Source: Comamonas sp. SCN 65-56 (GTDB lineage: Bacteria > Pseudomonadota > Gammaproteobacteria > Burkholderiales > Burkholderiaceae_C). Taken from it: a DNA stretch of 64,000 bases. The stretch covers positions 434,001-498,000 of the forward strand of contig NZ_MEDS01000025.1 in NCBI RefSeq assembly GCF_001724135.1. Direction: 5' to 3'. Below the pieces are notes generated by a model. The model ran no database searches. It was not told where the DNA came from and saw only the letters and a list, made by a program, of their open reading frames with translations. How positions within the stretch are numbered: position 1 is the stretch's first letter; each line of letters begins with the position of its first letter. This document shows positions 1-9,014 of the stretch, piece by piece. Made by a program: the position numbers and the translations under genes.

Positions 1-294
1 CGCGGTGCGGATGACCTGCATCACCAGGGCTTCGCGGTCGGTGTCGATGTCCAGCACGTCCATGCGCGGCGCGGCCACGAGGATGTCGGCCGCCGTCATC
101 TCGGCCATCTGCAGCACGCGCTCGAGCATGACGCGCGAATCGGTGTGGATGACCGCGTTGTCCTCCGCTTCGGCCAGCGTGGCAATCAGCTCGTCCGTGG
201 TTTCGGGGCGGGGGTGGAGGAATTCCACCAGGCGCTGCAGCAGCGTGCGCTTGTCGTCCTTGTCGGGCGCCTGCGCAGGGTTGGGGTCGGACAC
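1..294 (-). CDS. CorC/HlyC-family CBS-domain protein, N-terminal fragment
   Basis: The first 98 codons of a gene that continues past the left edge. The reverse strand opens with GTG at 294 and reads [10 protein letters not shown], then a charged stretch, then [20 protein letters not shown] and [20 protein letters not shown]-like sequence. This matches the N-terminal region of the CorC/HlyC family (soluble CBS-domain proteins linked to magnesium and cobalt efflux), where an acidic helical segment precedes the conserved D-I-x-V/A-x-R-x-x-M-D motif at the start of the first CBS domain. The usual motif has a proline-valine where this one has alanine. I found no ATG start in the visible frame and no strong ribosome site, so the exact start is uncertain. 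The CBS pair and the C-terminal CorC domain lie outside the window. Confidence 0.7.
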   Translation of the reverse strand, partial: MSDPNPAQAPDKDDKRTLLQRLVEFLHPRPETTDELIATLAEAEDNAVIHTDSRVMLERVLQMAEMTAADILVAAPRMDVLDIDTDREALVMQVIRTA

Positions 295-381
295 GTAGGG
301 CGTGCAAAAGTCGATAGAGGGACAAGGATAGCGGATTGGCCGCCAGACCCCAAGCCGCGCACCCTTGCGCCAGCCACCGCG

Positions 382-867
382 CTAGACCGGCATCGCCGTG
401 GTGCTCTTGACGGTATCGAGCACAAAACTGGTCTTGCAGTCCTGCACGCTGGGGTGCTTAAGCAGGGTATCCATCACGAAGCGGCTGTAGTGCGCCATGT
501 CGCGCACCACCACGCGCAGCAGGTAGTCCATCTCGCCGGTGAGCGAGGCGCATTCCACCACCTCCGGCCAGCTCTGCACCGCGGCGCGAAACAGATCCAT
601 GGGGTTGCGCTTGTGCGTCTCGGTGTTCTTTTCGAGCCGCACGTTGAGATAGGCCGTCAGCCCCAACCCCACCGCCTCGGGACGCACCAGCGCCACGTAG
701 CGGGCGATGGCTCGCACCTCTTCCAGGCGCTTGACCCGGCGCAGCACGGCGCTGGCCGACAGACCCACCTGCTCGCCGATCGATTCATAGGTCTCGCGAC
801 CGTCGTCCTGCAGGCGACGCAAGATGGCGCGATCGAGCTTGTCCAGGGCAATCGGCGAATCTGTCAT
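382..867 (-). CDS. Lrp/AsnC-family transcriptional regulator
   Basis: A 161-residue regulator with the normal Lrp/AsnC size and order. An N-terminal winged helix-turn-helix ([13 protein letters not shown] ... [14 protein letters not shown], about residues 10-60) is followed by a ligand-binding alpha/beta RAM domain (about 70-150). I chose ATG 867 ([10 protein letters not shown]) because it places the helix-turn-helix at the usual distance from the start; the frame stays open a little further upstream. It is divergent from hppD-phhA across 150 bp, the usual arrangement for a local activator that senses an amino acid or aromatic acid. Related Lrp-type regulators control hpd genes in other proteobacteria, so control of tyrosine and phenylalanine catabolism is a reasonable inference, not a demonstrated role. 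Confidence 0.9.
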   Translation of the reverse strand: MTDSPIALDKLDRAILRRLQDDGRETYESIGEQVGLSASAVLRRVKRLEEVRAIARYVALVRPEAVGLGLTAYLNVRLEKNTETHKRNPMDLFRAAVQSWPEVVECASLTGEMDYLLRVVVRDMAHYSRFVMDTLLKHPSVQDCKTSFVLDTVKSTTAMPV

Positions 868-1017
868 GCTTGTCTTTCGGCATTTGCGGCGCGAACCAGC
901 GGGTTGATGCAATTTTGTTGCGCATTTCGGCTACTGCATTGCAATGTTTGCACAAAAATTGATCGCACACGCGCCTACAGTCAAAGGTTTGCACCTACCA
1001 ATCAACAGGAGACCTTC
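868..1017. promoter_or_regulatory. divergent Lrp-hppD control region
   Basis: A 150-bp gap between divergent starts, clearly richer in A+T than its surroundings. It contains the perfect 10-bp palindrome CATTGCAATG at 937-946, flanked by TTGCGCA (about 918) and TTTGCAC (about 948), which could form part of an Lrp-type operator. The hppD ribosome site AGGAG lies near 1007. I could not identify a convincing -35/-10 pair. Confidence 0.4.
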
Positions 1018-2133
1018 ATGACTGCCGCCATGCCTGCCAGCACCATCCACGAAACCGCCAGCCGCGAGAACCCCATGGGGCTGATGGGCTTCGAGTTCGT
1101 CGAATTCGCCTCACCCACGGCCGGCGTGATCGAGCCGCTGTTCGAAAAGCTGGGATTCAGCCCGGTGGCCAGGCACCGCTCCAAGGACGTGGTGCTGTAC
1201 CGCCAGGGCGGCATCAACTTCATCCTGAACCGCGAGAAAAACAGCCAGGCCGGCTACTTCGCCGCCGAGCACGGCCCCTCGCCCTGCGGCATGGCGTTTC
1301 GCGTGGAAAACGCGCCCTACGCCTACAAGCGCGCGCTGGAGTTGGGCGCACAGCCCATCGAGATTCCCACCGGCCCGATGGAGCTGCGCCTGCCCGCGAT
1401 CAAGGGCATTGGCGGCGCGCCGCTGTACCTGATCGATCGTTTTCGCGACGGCGAGACGATTTATGACATCGACTTTGAATGGCTGCCAGGCGTCGATCCG
1501 CACCCGCGCGGCCACGGCCTCAAGGAAATCGACCACCTGACGCACAACGTCTACCGCGGTCGCATGGGCTTCTGGGCCAAGTACTACGAGCACCTGTTCA
1601 ACTTCCGCGAAATCCGTTATTTCGACATCCAGGGCGAGTACACGGGCCTGACCAGCAAGGCGATGACCGCGCCCGACGGCAAGATTCGCATCCCGCTCAA
1701 CGAAGAGGCGCGCCAGGGCGGCGGGCAGATCGAAGAATTTTTGATGCAGTTCAATGGCGAGGGCATCCAGCACATCGCGATGAGCTGCGACAACCTGATC
1801 GAGGTGGTGGACCGTCTGCAGATGGCCGGCGTGCCCACGCCGCCCGCGCCCAACCAGGCCTACTACGACATGCTCAAAGATCGCCTGCCAGGCCACGGCC
1901 AGCCGGTGGCCGAGCTGCAGTCGCGCGGCATCCTGCTCGATGGCTCCACCGCGGGCGGCCAGCCGCGGCTGCTGCTGCAAATTTTCTCCACGCCCATCAT
2001 GGGGCCGGTGTTCTTCGAATTCATCCAGCGCAAGGGCGACGAGGGCTTTGGCGAGGGCAACTTCAAGGCGCTGTTCGAATCGATAGAGCGCGACCAAGTG
2101 CAGCGCGGCGTGGTCGGCGGCAAGGACGCCTGA
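1018..2133 (+). CDS. hppD: 4-hydroxyphenylpyruvate dioxygenase
   Basis: Converts 4-hydroxyphenylpyruvate and O2 to homogentisate and CO2, the committed ring-rearrangement step of tyrosine catabolism. The protein has 371 residues, normal for the family, and two VOC folds. The iron ligands are visible in the C-terminal half: H173 (in [13 protein letters not shown]), H252 (in IQHIAMSC) and E334 (in [10 protein letters not shown]). Their spacing of 79 and 82 residues matches the characterised Pseudomonas enzyme (161/240/322). The C-terminal [15 protein letters not shown] segment is also characteristic. ATG 1018 was chosen for the AGGAG ten bases upstream; the frame is open well upstream of it. 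It is followed after one base by phhA, so the two are co-transcribed. No homogentisate dioxygenase is present in the window. Confidence 0.97.
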   Translation: MTAAMPASTIHETASRENPMGLMGFEFVEFASPTAGVIEPLFEKLGFSPVARHRSKDVVLYRQGGINFILNREKNSQAGYFAAEHGPSPCGMAFRVENAPYAYKRALELGAQPIEIPTGPMELRLPAIKGIGGAPLYLIDRFRDGETIYDIDFEWLPGVDPHPRGHGLKEIDHLTHNVYRGRMGFWAKYYEHLFNFREIRYFDIQGEYTGLTSKAMTAPDGKIRIPLNEEARQGGGQIEEFLMQFNGEGIQHIAMSCDNLIEVVDRLQMAGVPTPPAPNQAYYDMLKDRLPGHGQPVAELQSRGILLDGSTAGGQPRLLLQIFSTPIMGPVFFEFIQRKGDEGFGEGNFKALFESIERDQVQRGVVGGKDA

Positions 2134-2134
2134 G

Positions 2135-2965
2135 ATGGCCGTCCAACCCGTCGTTTACGGAGAAGGCACGCGCCCGCCGCGTGGGGACTACGCCCGCGCC
2201 AACGACGATTACACCTGCGCGCAAGACTGGTCCGCCTACACCGGGCAGGACCATGACACCTACCGGCGCCTGTACGAGCGCCAGACCGCGCAATTGCCGG
2301 GGCTGGCAAGCCAGGCTTTCATTGATGCGCTGCCACGCCTGGGCGCCAAGGACCGCATCCCGCGCTTCGACGACATCAACGAGCAACTGCACAAGGCCAC
2401 GCGCTGGGAGCTGGTCGCGGTGCCGGGGCTGATTCCGGAAGAGCCCTTCTTCTCGCTGCTGGCAAACCGCAAGTTCCCGGTCACGGACTGGATCCGCAAG
2501 CCCGAGGAATTCGACTACATCGTCGAGCCCGACGTGTTCCACGACCTCTACGGCCATGTACCCATGCTGTTCAACCCGCACATCGCGGACTACATGCAGA
2601 ACTATGGCGAGGGTGGCCTGAAGGCGGCGCGCCTGGGTTCGTGCGAGATGCTCTCGCGCCTGTACTGGTACACCATCGAATTCGGCCTCATCCGCGAGGC
2701 CGGTGGCTTGCGCGCCTATGGCGCCGGCATCCTGAGCTCGGCGGGTGAGCTGCCCTATTCGGTGCAAAGCCCCGAACCACAGCGCCGCCCGCTTGATCTG
2801 CTGCGTACCATGCGCACGCGCTACAAGATCGACAGCTACCAGCAGACCTACTTCGTGATCGACAGCTTCGAGCAGCTGTTCGAGATGACGGCGGGCGATT
2901 TCACCCCGCTTTACGAGCAGATGCGGGGCATGCCGGAGTTCGCGGCGGACGCCTGCGCCAGCTGA
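2135..2965 (+). CDS. phhA: phenylalanine 4-hydroxylase
   Basis: Pterin-dependent non-haem iron hydroxylase that converts phenylalanine to tyrosine. At 276 residues it is the compact bacterial form with no regulatory ACT domain. The 2-His-1-Glu iron site is complete: H136 and H141 in FHDLYGHVPML, and E182 in YWYTIEFGLI. The ATG starts one base after the hppD stop, which suggests translational coupling, so phenylalanine can be taken to tyrosine and, after transamination, to homogentisate by one transcription unit. The pterin recycling enzyme (phhB, 4a-carbinolamine dehydratase) that often accompanies phhA is not next to it and must be elsewhere if present. Confidence 0.97.
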   Translation: MAVQPVVYGEGTRPPRGDYARANDDYTCAQDWSAYTGQDHDTYRRLYERQTAQLPGLASQAFIDALPRLGAKDRIPRFDDINEQLHKATRWELVAVPGLIPEEPFFSLLANRKFPVTDWIRKPEEFDYIVEPDVFHDLYGHVPMLFNPHIADYMQNYGEGGLKAARLGSCEMLSRLYWYTIEFGLIREAGGLRAYGAGILSSAGELPYSVQSPEPQRRPLDLLRTMRTRYKIDSYQQTYFVIDSFEQLFEMTAGDFTPLYEQMRGMPEFAADACAS

Positions 2966-2993
2966 CCCTGCTGGCGGCCTGCGGACAGCCGCC

Positions 2994-3980
2994 TCACAGC
3001 GCGGCAAGGTCCTGTGCGCCTTCCGTCTGTTCGAACACCGTGCTGGCCCCCGTGGGCAGCAGCTCGATGACCGCCACCAACCCCGGCACGGCCGCCATCA
3101 GCGCCGCCTCCACGGCGGCGCGCTGCGCCGCAGCGTGACCCAGCGTCCAATTCTGCGGCACATGCATGTGCAGCTGCACGAAACTGCGACTGCCGGCACG
3201 CCGGGAACCCAGGCCGTCAAACCGCACCGCGCCGTGGCTCGCCTGCGCGAATTGGTCCAGCGCCGCCTGCACCGTGGCCAGCTGCTGCGGCGGCAGTGCC
3301 TCGTCCATCAGGCCTTGCGAAGCCTGCCACACCAGCGAGGCACCCTCCTTGAGGATGTTCAGCGCCACCAACAGCGCCACCACCGGATCGAGCCAGTGCC
3401 AGCCCGTGGCCCAGGCCAGCAACAGACCCAGCACCACACCGGCGGAGGTCCACACGTCGGTGAACAAATGGCGCGCATCGCCCTCCAGCGCGATGGAGCG
3501 GCGCGATCGCGCCGCGTGCAACATGCCCCACGCGAGCAGGCCGTTGAATACCGAGCTCAGGACCGCCAGCCCCAGCCCCCAGGACAGCTGCTCCAGCGGC
3601 TGCGGGGACGCCAGCCGCACGATCGCTGCCCAGAAGATCGCCGCTGCCGCGCCAACGATCAGGATGCCCTCGAAACCCGAGGAGAAATACTCGGCCTTGT
3701 GGTGCCCGAACGGATGCTCGGCATCGGCCGGGCGCGCAGCGACAGTGACCATCGCCAGGGCAAACATGGCACCCGCGAGGTTCACGAACGACTCCAGCGC
3801 ATCCGACAGCAGGCTGACCGAGCCGGTGATCCACCATGCCAGCGTCTTGAGCACGATGGTGAGCACGGCAACCACGACAGAGACCTGCAGCCAGCGCCGC
3901 GGCGTCATCCGGTCAAGGGCTCTGGGTACGGGCGGCAGCTTTCGCATGACAACACGGAAAGGATGAACCGTATCACGCAT
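2994..3980 (-). CDS. cation diffusion facilitator (metal efflux)
   Basis: A CDF-family metal/proton antiporter of 328 residues for the inner membrane. About six membrane spans occupy residues 30-210. The first metal motif is seen in SLLSDALESFVNLAG, followed by the conserved HPFGHHKAEYF before the third span, and a second aspartate site in HLFTDVWTSAGVVLG. The C-terminal cytoplasmic ferredoxin-like domain (about 220-310) is present. The LLSDALESF form, with Asp and Glu, is commonest in the Fe/Zn (FieF-like) branch, but the metal cannot be settled from sequence. ATG 3980 is used; a second in-frame ATG at 3947 (MRKLPPVPR) is equally plausible. It faces phhA tail to tail with a 28-bp gap. Confidence 0.92.
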   Translation of the reverse strand: MRDTVHPFRVVMRKLPPVPRALDRMTPRRWLQVSVVVAVLTIVLKTLAWWITGSVSLLSDALESFVNLAGAMFALAMVTVAARPADAEHPFGHHKAEYFSSGFEGILIVGAAAAIFWAAIVRLASPQPLEQLSWGLGLAVLSSVFNGLLAWGMLHAARSRRSIALEGDARHLFTDVWTSAGVVLGLLLAWATGWHWLDPVVALLVALNILKEGASLVWQASQGLMDEALPPQQLATVQAALDQFAQASHGAVRFDGLGSRRAGSRSFVQLHMHVPQNWTLGHAAAQRAAVEAALMAAVPGLVAVIELLPTGASTVFEQTEGAQDLAAL

Positions 3981-4134
3981 TGGGCGGGGCCGGGCGATTG
4001 CTGAAAAAGAGTGTTGCGAAGTCCGCTATTGCCCGGCCGCATGCACGTCGTTGGTGCTACAACACAGCCACGGCGCTGCAACTTTGCAGCATGGCCCGAC
4101 TCCGAAAAGAAGGGCTTGTCACAGGAGGTCTCAC

Positions 4135-6057
4135 ATGGACGCCATCAGCAACTTCGCCGCACGCTACGCACGCGAACGTGAAGAGGAGATGTCGATCGAC
4201 GACTATCTGCAACTGTGCAAGCGCGATCCTGGCGCCTATGCCACGGCTTCCGAGCGCATGCTGGCCGCGATTGGCGAGCCGACGATGGTCGATACGCGCG
4301 ACGACCCCACGCTCTCGCGCCTGTTTGCCAACAAGGTCATCCGCCGCTACCCGACCTTTGCCGAGTTCTACGGCATGGAAGACGCCATAGAGCAGGTGGT
4401 GAGTTTCTTTCGCCACGCGGCGCAGGGGCTGGAAGAGCGCAAGCAGATTCTCTATCTGCTGGGGCCGGTGGGCGGCGGCAAGAGCTCGATCGCCGAGCGC
4501 CTGAAGGCGCTGATGCAGAAGGTGCCGTTCTACGCGCTCAAGGGATCGCCGGTCAACGAATCGCCGCTGGGCCTGTTCGACCCGCAGGAAGACGGGCCCA
4601 TCCTGCAGGAGCAATTCGGCATTCCGCAGCGCTACCTGCAGCGCGTGCTCTCACCCTGGGCCGTCAAACGCCTGGAGGAATTCGGCGGCGACATCCGCAA
4701 ATTCCGCGTCGTCAAGCGCTACCCCAGCGTGCTCAAGCAGATCGGCATCGCCAAGACCGAGCCGGGCGACGAGAACAACCAGGACATCTCCAGCCTGGTG
4801 GGCAAGGTCGACATCCGCCAGCTGGAAAACTTCGCGCAGGACGATACCGACGCCTACAGCTACAGCGGCGGCCTGTGCCTGGCCAACCAAGGCTTGCTCG
4901 AATTTGTGGAGATGTTCAAGGCACCCATCAAGGTGCTGCATCCGCTGCTCACGGCCACGCAGGAGGGCAACTACAAGGGCACCGAGGGCTTTGGCGCGAT
5001 CCCGTTTGACGGCATCGTGCTGGCGCACAGCAACGAGAGCGAGTGGAAGGCGTTTCGCAACAACAAGAACAACGAGGCCTTTCTGGACCGCATCTACATC
5101 GTCAAGGTGCCCTACTGCCTGCGCGTTTCCGAAGAGATCAAGATCTACGAAAAACTGATACGAGAATCGTCGCTGGCGCAAGCGGTGTGTGCGCCAGGCA
5201 CTCTCAAAATGATGGCACAGTTCTCGGTGCTCACGCGCCTGCACGAACCCGAGAATTCCAGTCTTTACAGCAAGATGAAGGTCTACGACGGCCAGAATCT
5301 GAAGGACACCGACCCGCGCGCCAAGAGCTACCAGGAGTACCGCGACTACGCCGGGGTGGATGAGGGCATGAGCGGCATTTCCACGCGCTTTGCCTTCAAG
5401 ATTCTCTCCAAGGTCTTCAACTACGACAGCACCGAGGTGGCGGCCAATCCGGTGCACCTGATGTATGTGCTGGAGCAGCAGATCCAGCGCGAGCAGTTCG
5501 CCGGTGACGCGGAGACGAAATACATCGGCTTCATCAAGGAATACCTCTCGCCGCGCTATGCCGAGTTCATCGGCAAGGAAATTCAAACCGCCTACCTGGA
5601 GAGCTACAGCGAGTACGGCCAGAACATTTTTGACCGCTACGTGACCTATGCCGACTACTGGATTCAGGACAGCGAGTACCGCGACACCGATACCGGCGAA
5701 GTCTTTGACCGCAACGCGCTGAACGCCGAGCTCGAGAAGATCGAAAAGCCCGCGGGCATTGCCAATCCCAAGGATTTCCGAAATGAAATCGTCAACTTCG
5801 TGCTGCGCGCGCGCGCCAACAATCAGGGCAAGAACCCGGCTTGGACCAGCTACGAAAAACTGCGTCTGGTGATCGAGAAGAAGATGTTCTCCAATACCGA
5901 GGAGCTGCTGCCGGTGATCAGCTTCAACGCCAAGGCCAGCACCGAGGATGCACGCAAACACGAGGATTTCGTCACCCGCATGGTCGCCAAGGGCTACACG
6001 CAAAAGCAGGTGCGACTGCTGTGCGAGTGGTACCTCAGGGTGCGCAAAAGCAGTTGA
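4135..6057 (+). CDS. prkA: PrkA/YeaG family serine protein kinase
   Basis: A 640-residue protein with the PrkA architecture: an N-terminal AAA+ domain with P-loop GPVGGGKSS at residues 110-118, and a C-terminal kinase-like domain. The E. coli homologue YeaG has a similar length and acts in adaptation to sustained nitrogen starvation and stress. ATG 4135 is supported by a strong ACAGGAGGT ribosome site ending five bases upstream; the open frame extends further upstream without a signal. It is the first gene of a tight three-gene set with yeaH and spoVR, the same trio as in many proteobacteria, which suggests a shared stress or stationary-phase function. Whether the AAA+ part or the kinase part is the main activity is unresolved for the family. 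Confidence 0.96.
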   Translation: MDAISNFAARYAREREEEMSIDDYLQLCKRDPGAYATASERMLAAIGEPTMVDTRDDPTLSRLFANKVIRRYPTFAEFYGMEDAIEQVVSFFRHAAQGLEERKQILYLLGPVGGGKSSIAERLKALMQKVPFYALKGSPVNESPLGLFDPQEDGPILQEQFGIPQRYLQRVLSPWAVKRLEEFGGDIRKFRVVKRYPSVLKQIGIAKTEPGDENNQDISSLVGKVDIRQLENFAQDDTDAYSYSGGLCLANQGLLEFVEMFKAPIKVLHPLLTATQEGNYKGTEGFGAIPFDGIVLAHSNESEWKAFRNNKNNEAFLDRIYIVKVPYCLRVSEEIKIYEKLIRESSLAQAVCAPGTLKMMAQFSVLTRLHEPENSSLYSKMKVYDGQNLKDTDPRAKSYQEYRDYAGVDEGMSGISTRFAFKILSKVFNYDSTEVAANPVHLMYVLEQQIQREQFAGDAETKYIGFIKEYLSPRYAEFIGKEIQTAYLESYSEYGQNIFDRYVTYADYWIQDSEYRDTDTGEVFDRNALNAELEKIEKPAGIANPKDFRNEIVNFVLRARANNQGKNPAWTSYEKLRLVIEKKMFSNTEELLPVISFNAKASTEDARKHEDFVTRMVAKGYTQKQVRLLCEWYLRVRKSS

Positions 6058-6081
6058 CAGCCAGGCGGCAGGGCGAGCGTC

Positions 6082-7350
6082 ATGGCACTTCAGATCATCG
6101 ACCGCAGGCTCTCCGGCAAGAACAAGTCGGTGGGCAACCGCGAACGCTTCATCCGCCGCTACAAGCAGCAGATCACCGAGGCGGTGCGCCGCGCCGTCTC
6201 CACCCGCGGCATTCGCGAGATCGAGCAGGCCGAGAACATCACGATTCCGAAACGGGACATCAGCGAGCCCAGCTTTCACCACGGCCAGGGCGGTGTGCGC
6301 GACACCGTGCACCCGGGCAACCGCGAATACGTGACGGGCGACCGCATCGAGCGCCCCGAACGCGGCGGCGGTGGTGGCGGCTCGCAGGCGAGCGACAGCG
6401 GCGAAGGACAGGACGATTTCACCTTCACCCTCACGCGCGAAGAGTTCATGCAGCTCTTCTTCGAAGACCTGGCGCTGCCGCGTCTGCTGCGCACGCATAT
6501 CGCCGAGAACCCGACGTACAAGCTGCGCCGCTCGGGCTACAGCGAGGACGGCACGCCCAACAACCTGGCCATCGTGCGCAGCATGCGCGGCGCGCTGGGC
6601 CGGCGCATCGCGCTCACGCGCGGGCCGCAGCGCGAGCTCGACCGGCTCAAGGACGCACTGGCCGTGCTGCTGCTGCAGCCGCTGCATGACGAAGCCGAAG
6701 CGGCCGAACTGCGCGAGCGTATCGCGCGGCTGGAGAAACGCATCCGCAAGACGCCGTGGCTGGACCCCATCGACCTGCGTTTTCGCGCGCACCAGAGGGT
6801 GCCCGAGCCCTTCAGCCGCGCCGTGATGTTCTGCGTGATGGATGTCTCGGGCTCGATGGACGAGGAGCGCAAGGACCTGGCCAAGCGCTTCTTCATCCTG
6901 TTGCACCTGTTTCTCACGCGCCACTACCGGCAGGTGGAGATCGTCTTCATTCGTCACCACACGCAGGCCGCGGAAGTGGATGAACAGGAATTTTTCTATT
7001 CGCAGGAGAGTGGCGGCACAGTGGTGAGCAGCGCACTCGTGCTGCTTGAAGAGATCATCCGCGCCCGCTACCCGGCGGGTGACTGGAACATCTACGTCGC
7101 GCAGGCAAGCGACGGCGACAACTTCAGCAACGACAGCGGCAACTGCCGCACGCTGCTGGAAGACAAGATCCTGCCGCTGGTGCGTTACTACGCTTACCTG
7201 CAGGTAGCTGAGGAAGAGCAGAACCTCTGGCAGGAATACAGCCAGCTGCTCATCACCCACCCGGAATTCGCGATGCGCAAGGTAGCGCAGGCGAGCGAGA
7301 TCTATCCGGTCTTTCGCGAGCTGTTTCGCAAGGAAGGGGTACAGGCATGA
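6082..7350 (+). CDS. yeaH: YeaH family protein with von Willebrand A domain (DUF444/UPF0229)
   Basis: A 422-residue UPF0229 protein. The N-terminal half is charged and contains a glycine-rich linker (about residues 94-101). The C-terminal half carries a von Willebrand factor A domain with an intact metal-ion-dependent adhesion motif, DVSGS at residues 254-258, preceded by the conserved PFSRAVMFCVM. Such domains usually mediate metal-dependent protein contacts, and a partnership with the AAA+ protein PrkA, as in other MoxR/VWA pairs, is a fair inference. It starts 24 bp after prkA, and its stop overlaps the spoVR start by four bases (ATGA). Confidence 0.95.
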   Translation: MALQIIDRRLSGKNKSVGNRERFIRRYKQQITEAVRRAVSTRGIREIEQAENITIPKRDISEPSFHHGQGGVRDTVHPGNREYVTGDRIERPERGGGGGGSQASDSGEGQDDFTFTLTREEFMQLFFEDLALPRLLRTHIAENPTYKLRRSGYSEDGTPNNLAIVRSMRGALGRRIALTRGPQRELDRLKDALAVLLLQPLHDEAEAAELRERIARLEKRIRKTPWLDPIDLRFRAHQRVPEPFSRAVMFCVMDVSGSMDEERKDLAKRFFILLHLFLTRHYRQVEIVFIRHHTQAAEVDEQEFFYSQESGGTVVSSALVLLEEIIRARYPAGDWNIYVAQASDGDNFSNDSGNCRTLLEDKILPLVRYYAYLQVAEEEQNLWQEYSQLLITHPEFAMRKVAQASEIYPVFRELFRKEGVQA

Positions 7351-9014
7351 GCACGCCAATGGCCTTTCCGCCACCTGAGCATCCGTCGCAAATGCCGACG
7401 CACTACCCGGTGCTCGAACGGCGCCACGGCGACAACGCCTGGAAGCTGCCTACCACCGGCGAGCGGCGCCATCCTCTGGTTCCCGACACCCCGCTGCCGA
7501 TGGCACAGCGCCCCGACGCGCCGCTGCCCGACCCGAGTGACTGGACGTTCGAGCTGATCGAACGCTACCACGCCGCGATCGCCGCCACCGCCGAGCGCTT
7601 CGGCCTCGATACCTACCCCAACCAGCTCGAAATCATCAGTGCCGAACAGATGATGGACGCCTACGCCAGCGTCGGCATGCCGGTGAACTACCGCCACTGG
7701 AGCTACGGCAAGGAGTTTCTGGCGACCGAGCGGCGCTACCGGCGCGGGCACATGGGCCTGGCCTATGAGATCGTCATCAACTCCAACCCCTGCATTGCCT
7801 ACCTGATGGAAGAAAACACCACCGCGATGCAGGCGCTGGTGATCGCCCACGCGGCCTATGGGCACAACAGCTTCTTCAAGGGCAACTATCTGTTTCGCAT
7901 GTGGACCGATGCGGGTTCGATCATCGACTACCTGGTCTACGCGCGCGACTACGTCGCGCAATGTGAAGAGCGCTACGGCTACGAGGCGGTGGAAGCTTTG
8001 CTCGATTCCTGCCACGCGCTGTCCACGGTGGGCGTGGACCGCTACCAGCGGCCCTCGCGCAAGTCGCTGGCGCGCGAGCAGGCCGAGCAGCGCGAGCGCC
8101 AGGAGCATGCGCAGCAGCAAGTCAACGAGCTCTGGCGCACCCTGCCCGCCGCGCCCGAGAAAGAAGCGCAGCAGGCGCAGCAGGAGCGCTTTCCGAGCGA
8201 GCCGCAGGAAAACATTCTCTATTTCATCGAAAAGCACGCGCCGCTGCTCGAGCCCTGGCAGCGCGAGGTGATCCGCATCGTGCGCAAGATCGCACAATAC
8301 TTCTACCCGCAGCGCCAGACCCAGGTCATGAACGAAGGCTGGGCCACCTTCTGGCACTACACGCTGATGAACCAGCTCTACGACGATGGCTGGCTGACCG
8401 ACGCGGTGATGCTGGAATGGCTTTCGTCACACACCAATGTGGTCTATCAACCGCCGGTCGGCCACCCCGCGTACAGCGGCATCAACCCCTACGCCCTGGG
8501 CTTTGCGATGTACCGCGACATCCGGCGCATCTGCGAGCAGCCCACCGAGGAAGACGGCCGCTGGTTCCCCGAGCTGGCGGGCACGCCCTGGCTGCCGGCG
8601 CTGCACCACGCCATGCGCAACTTCAAGGACGAGAGCTTCATCGGCCAGTACCTGAGCCCGCACCTGATGCGCGAGATGCGCCTCTTTGCCATCCACGACG
8701 ATGCCCGGGAAAAGGAACTGCTGGTGAGCGCCATCCACGACGAGGATGGCTACCGCCTGCTTCGCCAGGCGCTCTCACGCCAGTACGACATCGGCATGCG
8801 CGAACCCAACATCCAGGTCTGGAACGTGGACCGCCGCGGCGACCGCACGCTGACCCTGCGCCACACCCAGGTGCAGGGCAGGCCGCTGGCCGACGATACG
8901 CTGGAGGTGCTCAAGCACGTGGCGCGGCTGTGGGGGTTTGGCGTGCGGATAGAAAGCGCGGATGCGGATGGAAAAAATCCGGTGGTGCTGCACTCATTGC
9001 CGGGTGCCGCCTGA
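7347..9014 (+). CDS. SpoVR family protein (YcgB-like)
   Basis: A 555-residue SpoVR-family protein, slightly longer than E. coli YcgB (about 510). The conserved core is clear: YPNQLEIISAEQMMDAYA, GLAYEIVINSNPCIAYLMEE, AYGHNSFFKGNYLF and the HxxxH-like QVMNEGWATFWHYTLMNQL. The family is named after a Bacillus sporulation cortex protein, but in proteobacteria it sits in the prkA-yeaH stress operon and its biochemical function is unknown. A polar insertion of about 60 residues rich in Gln and Glu (about 245-300) looks like a coiled linker. The ATG overlaps the yeaH stop. Its 3' end overlaps the convergent exosortase-associated gene by 21 bp. Confidence 0.94.
   Translation: MSTPMAFPPPEHPSQMPTHYPVLERRHGDNAWKLPTTGERRHPLVPDTPLPMAQRPDAPLPDPSDWTFELIERYHAAIAATAERFGLDTYPNQLEIISAEQMMDAYASVGMPVNYRHWSYGKEFLATERRYRRGHMGLAYEIVINSNPCIAYLMEENTTAMQALVIAHAAYGHNSFFKGNYLFRMWTDAGSIIDYLVYARDYVAQCEERYGYEAVEALLDSCHALSTVGVDRYQRPSRKSLAREQAEQRERQEHAQQQVNELWRTLPAAPEKEAQQAQQERFPSEPQENILYFIEKHAPLLEPWQREVIRIVRKIAQYFYPQRQTQVMNEGWATFWHYTLMNQLYDDGWLTDAVMLEWLSSHTNVVYQPPVGHPAYSGINPYALGFAMYRDIRRICEQPTEEDGRWFPELAGTPWLPALHHAMRNFKDESFIGQYLSPHLMREMRLFAIHDDAREKELLVSAIHDEDGYRLLRQALSRQYDIGMREPNIQVWNVDRRGDRTLTLRHTQVQGRPLADDTLEVLKHVARLWGFGVRIESADADGKNPVVLHSLPGAA

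Noticed and set aside
3981-4134. Sigma-54 promoter upstream of prkA
   Set aside because: GG and GC elements are present but 12 bases apart where 10 are required.
4651-7374. A 907-codon open frame on the minus strand opposite prkA and yeaH
   Set aside because: It mirrors codon bias of the real plus-strand genes, crosses two genes and has no recognisable motif; such long antisense frames are expected at this GC content.
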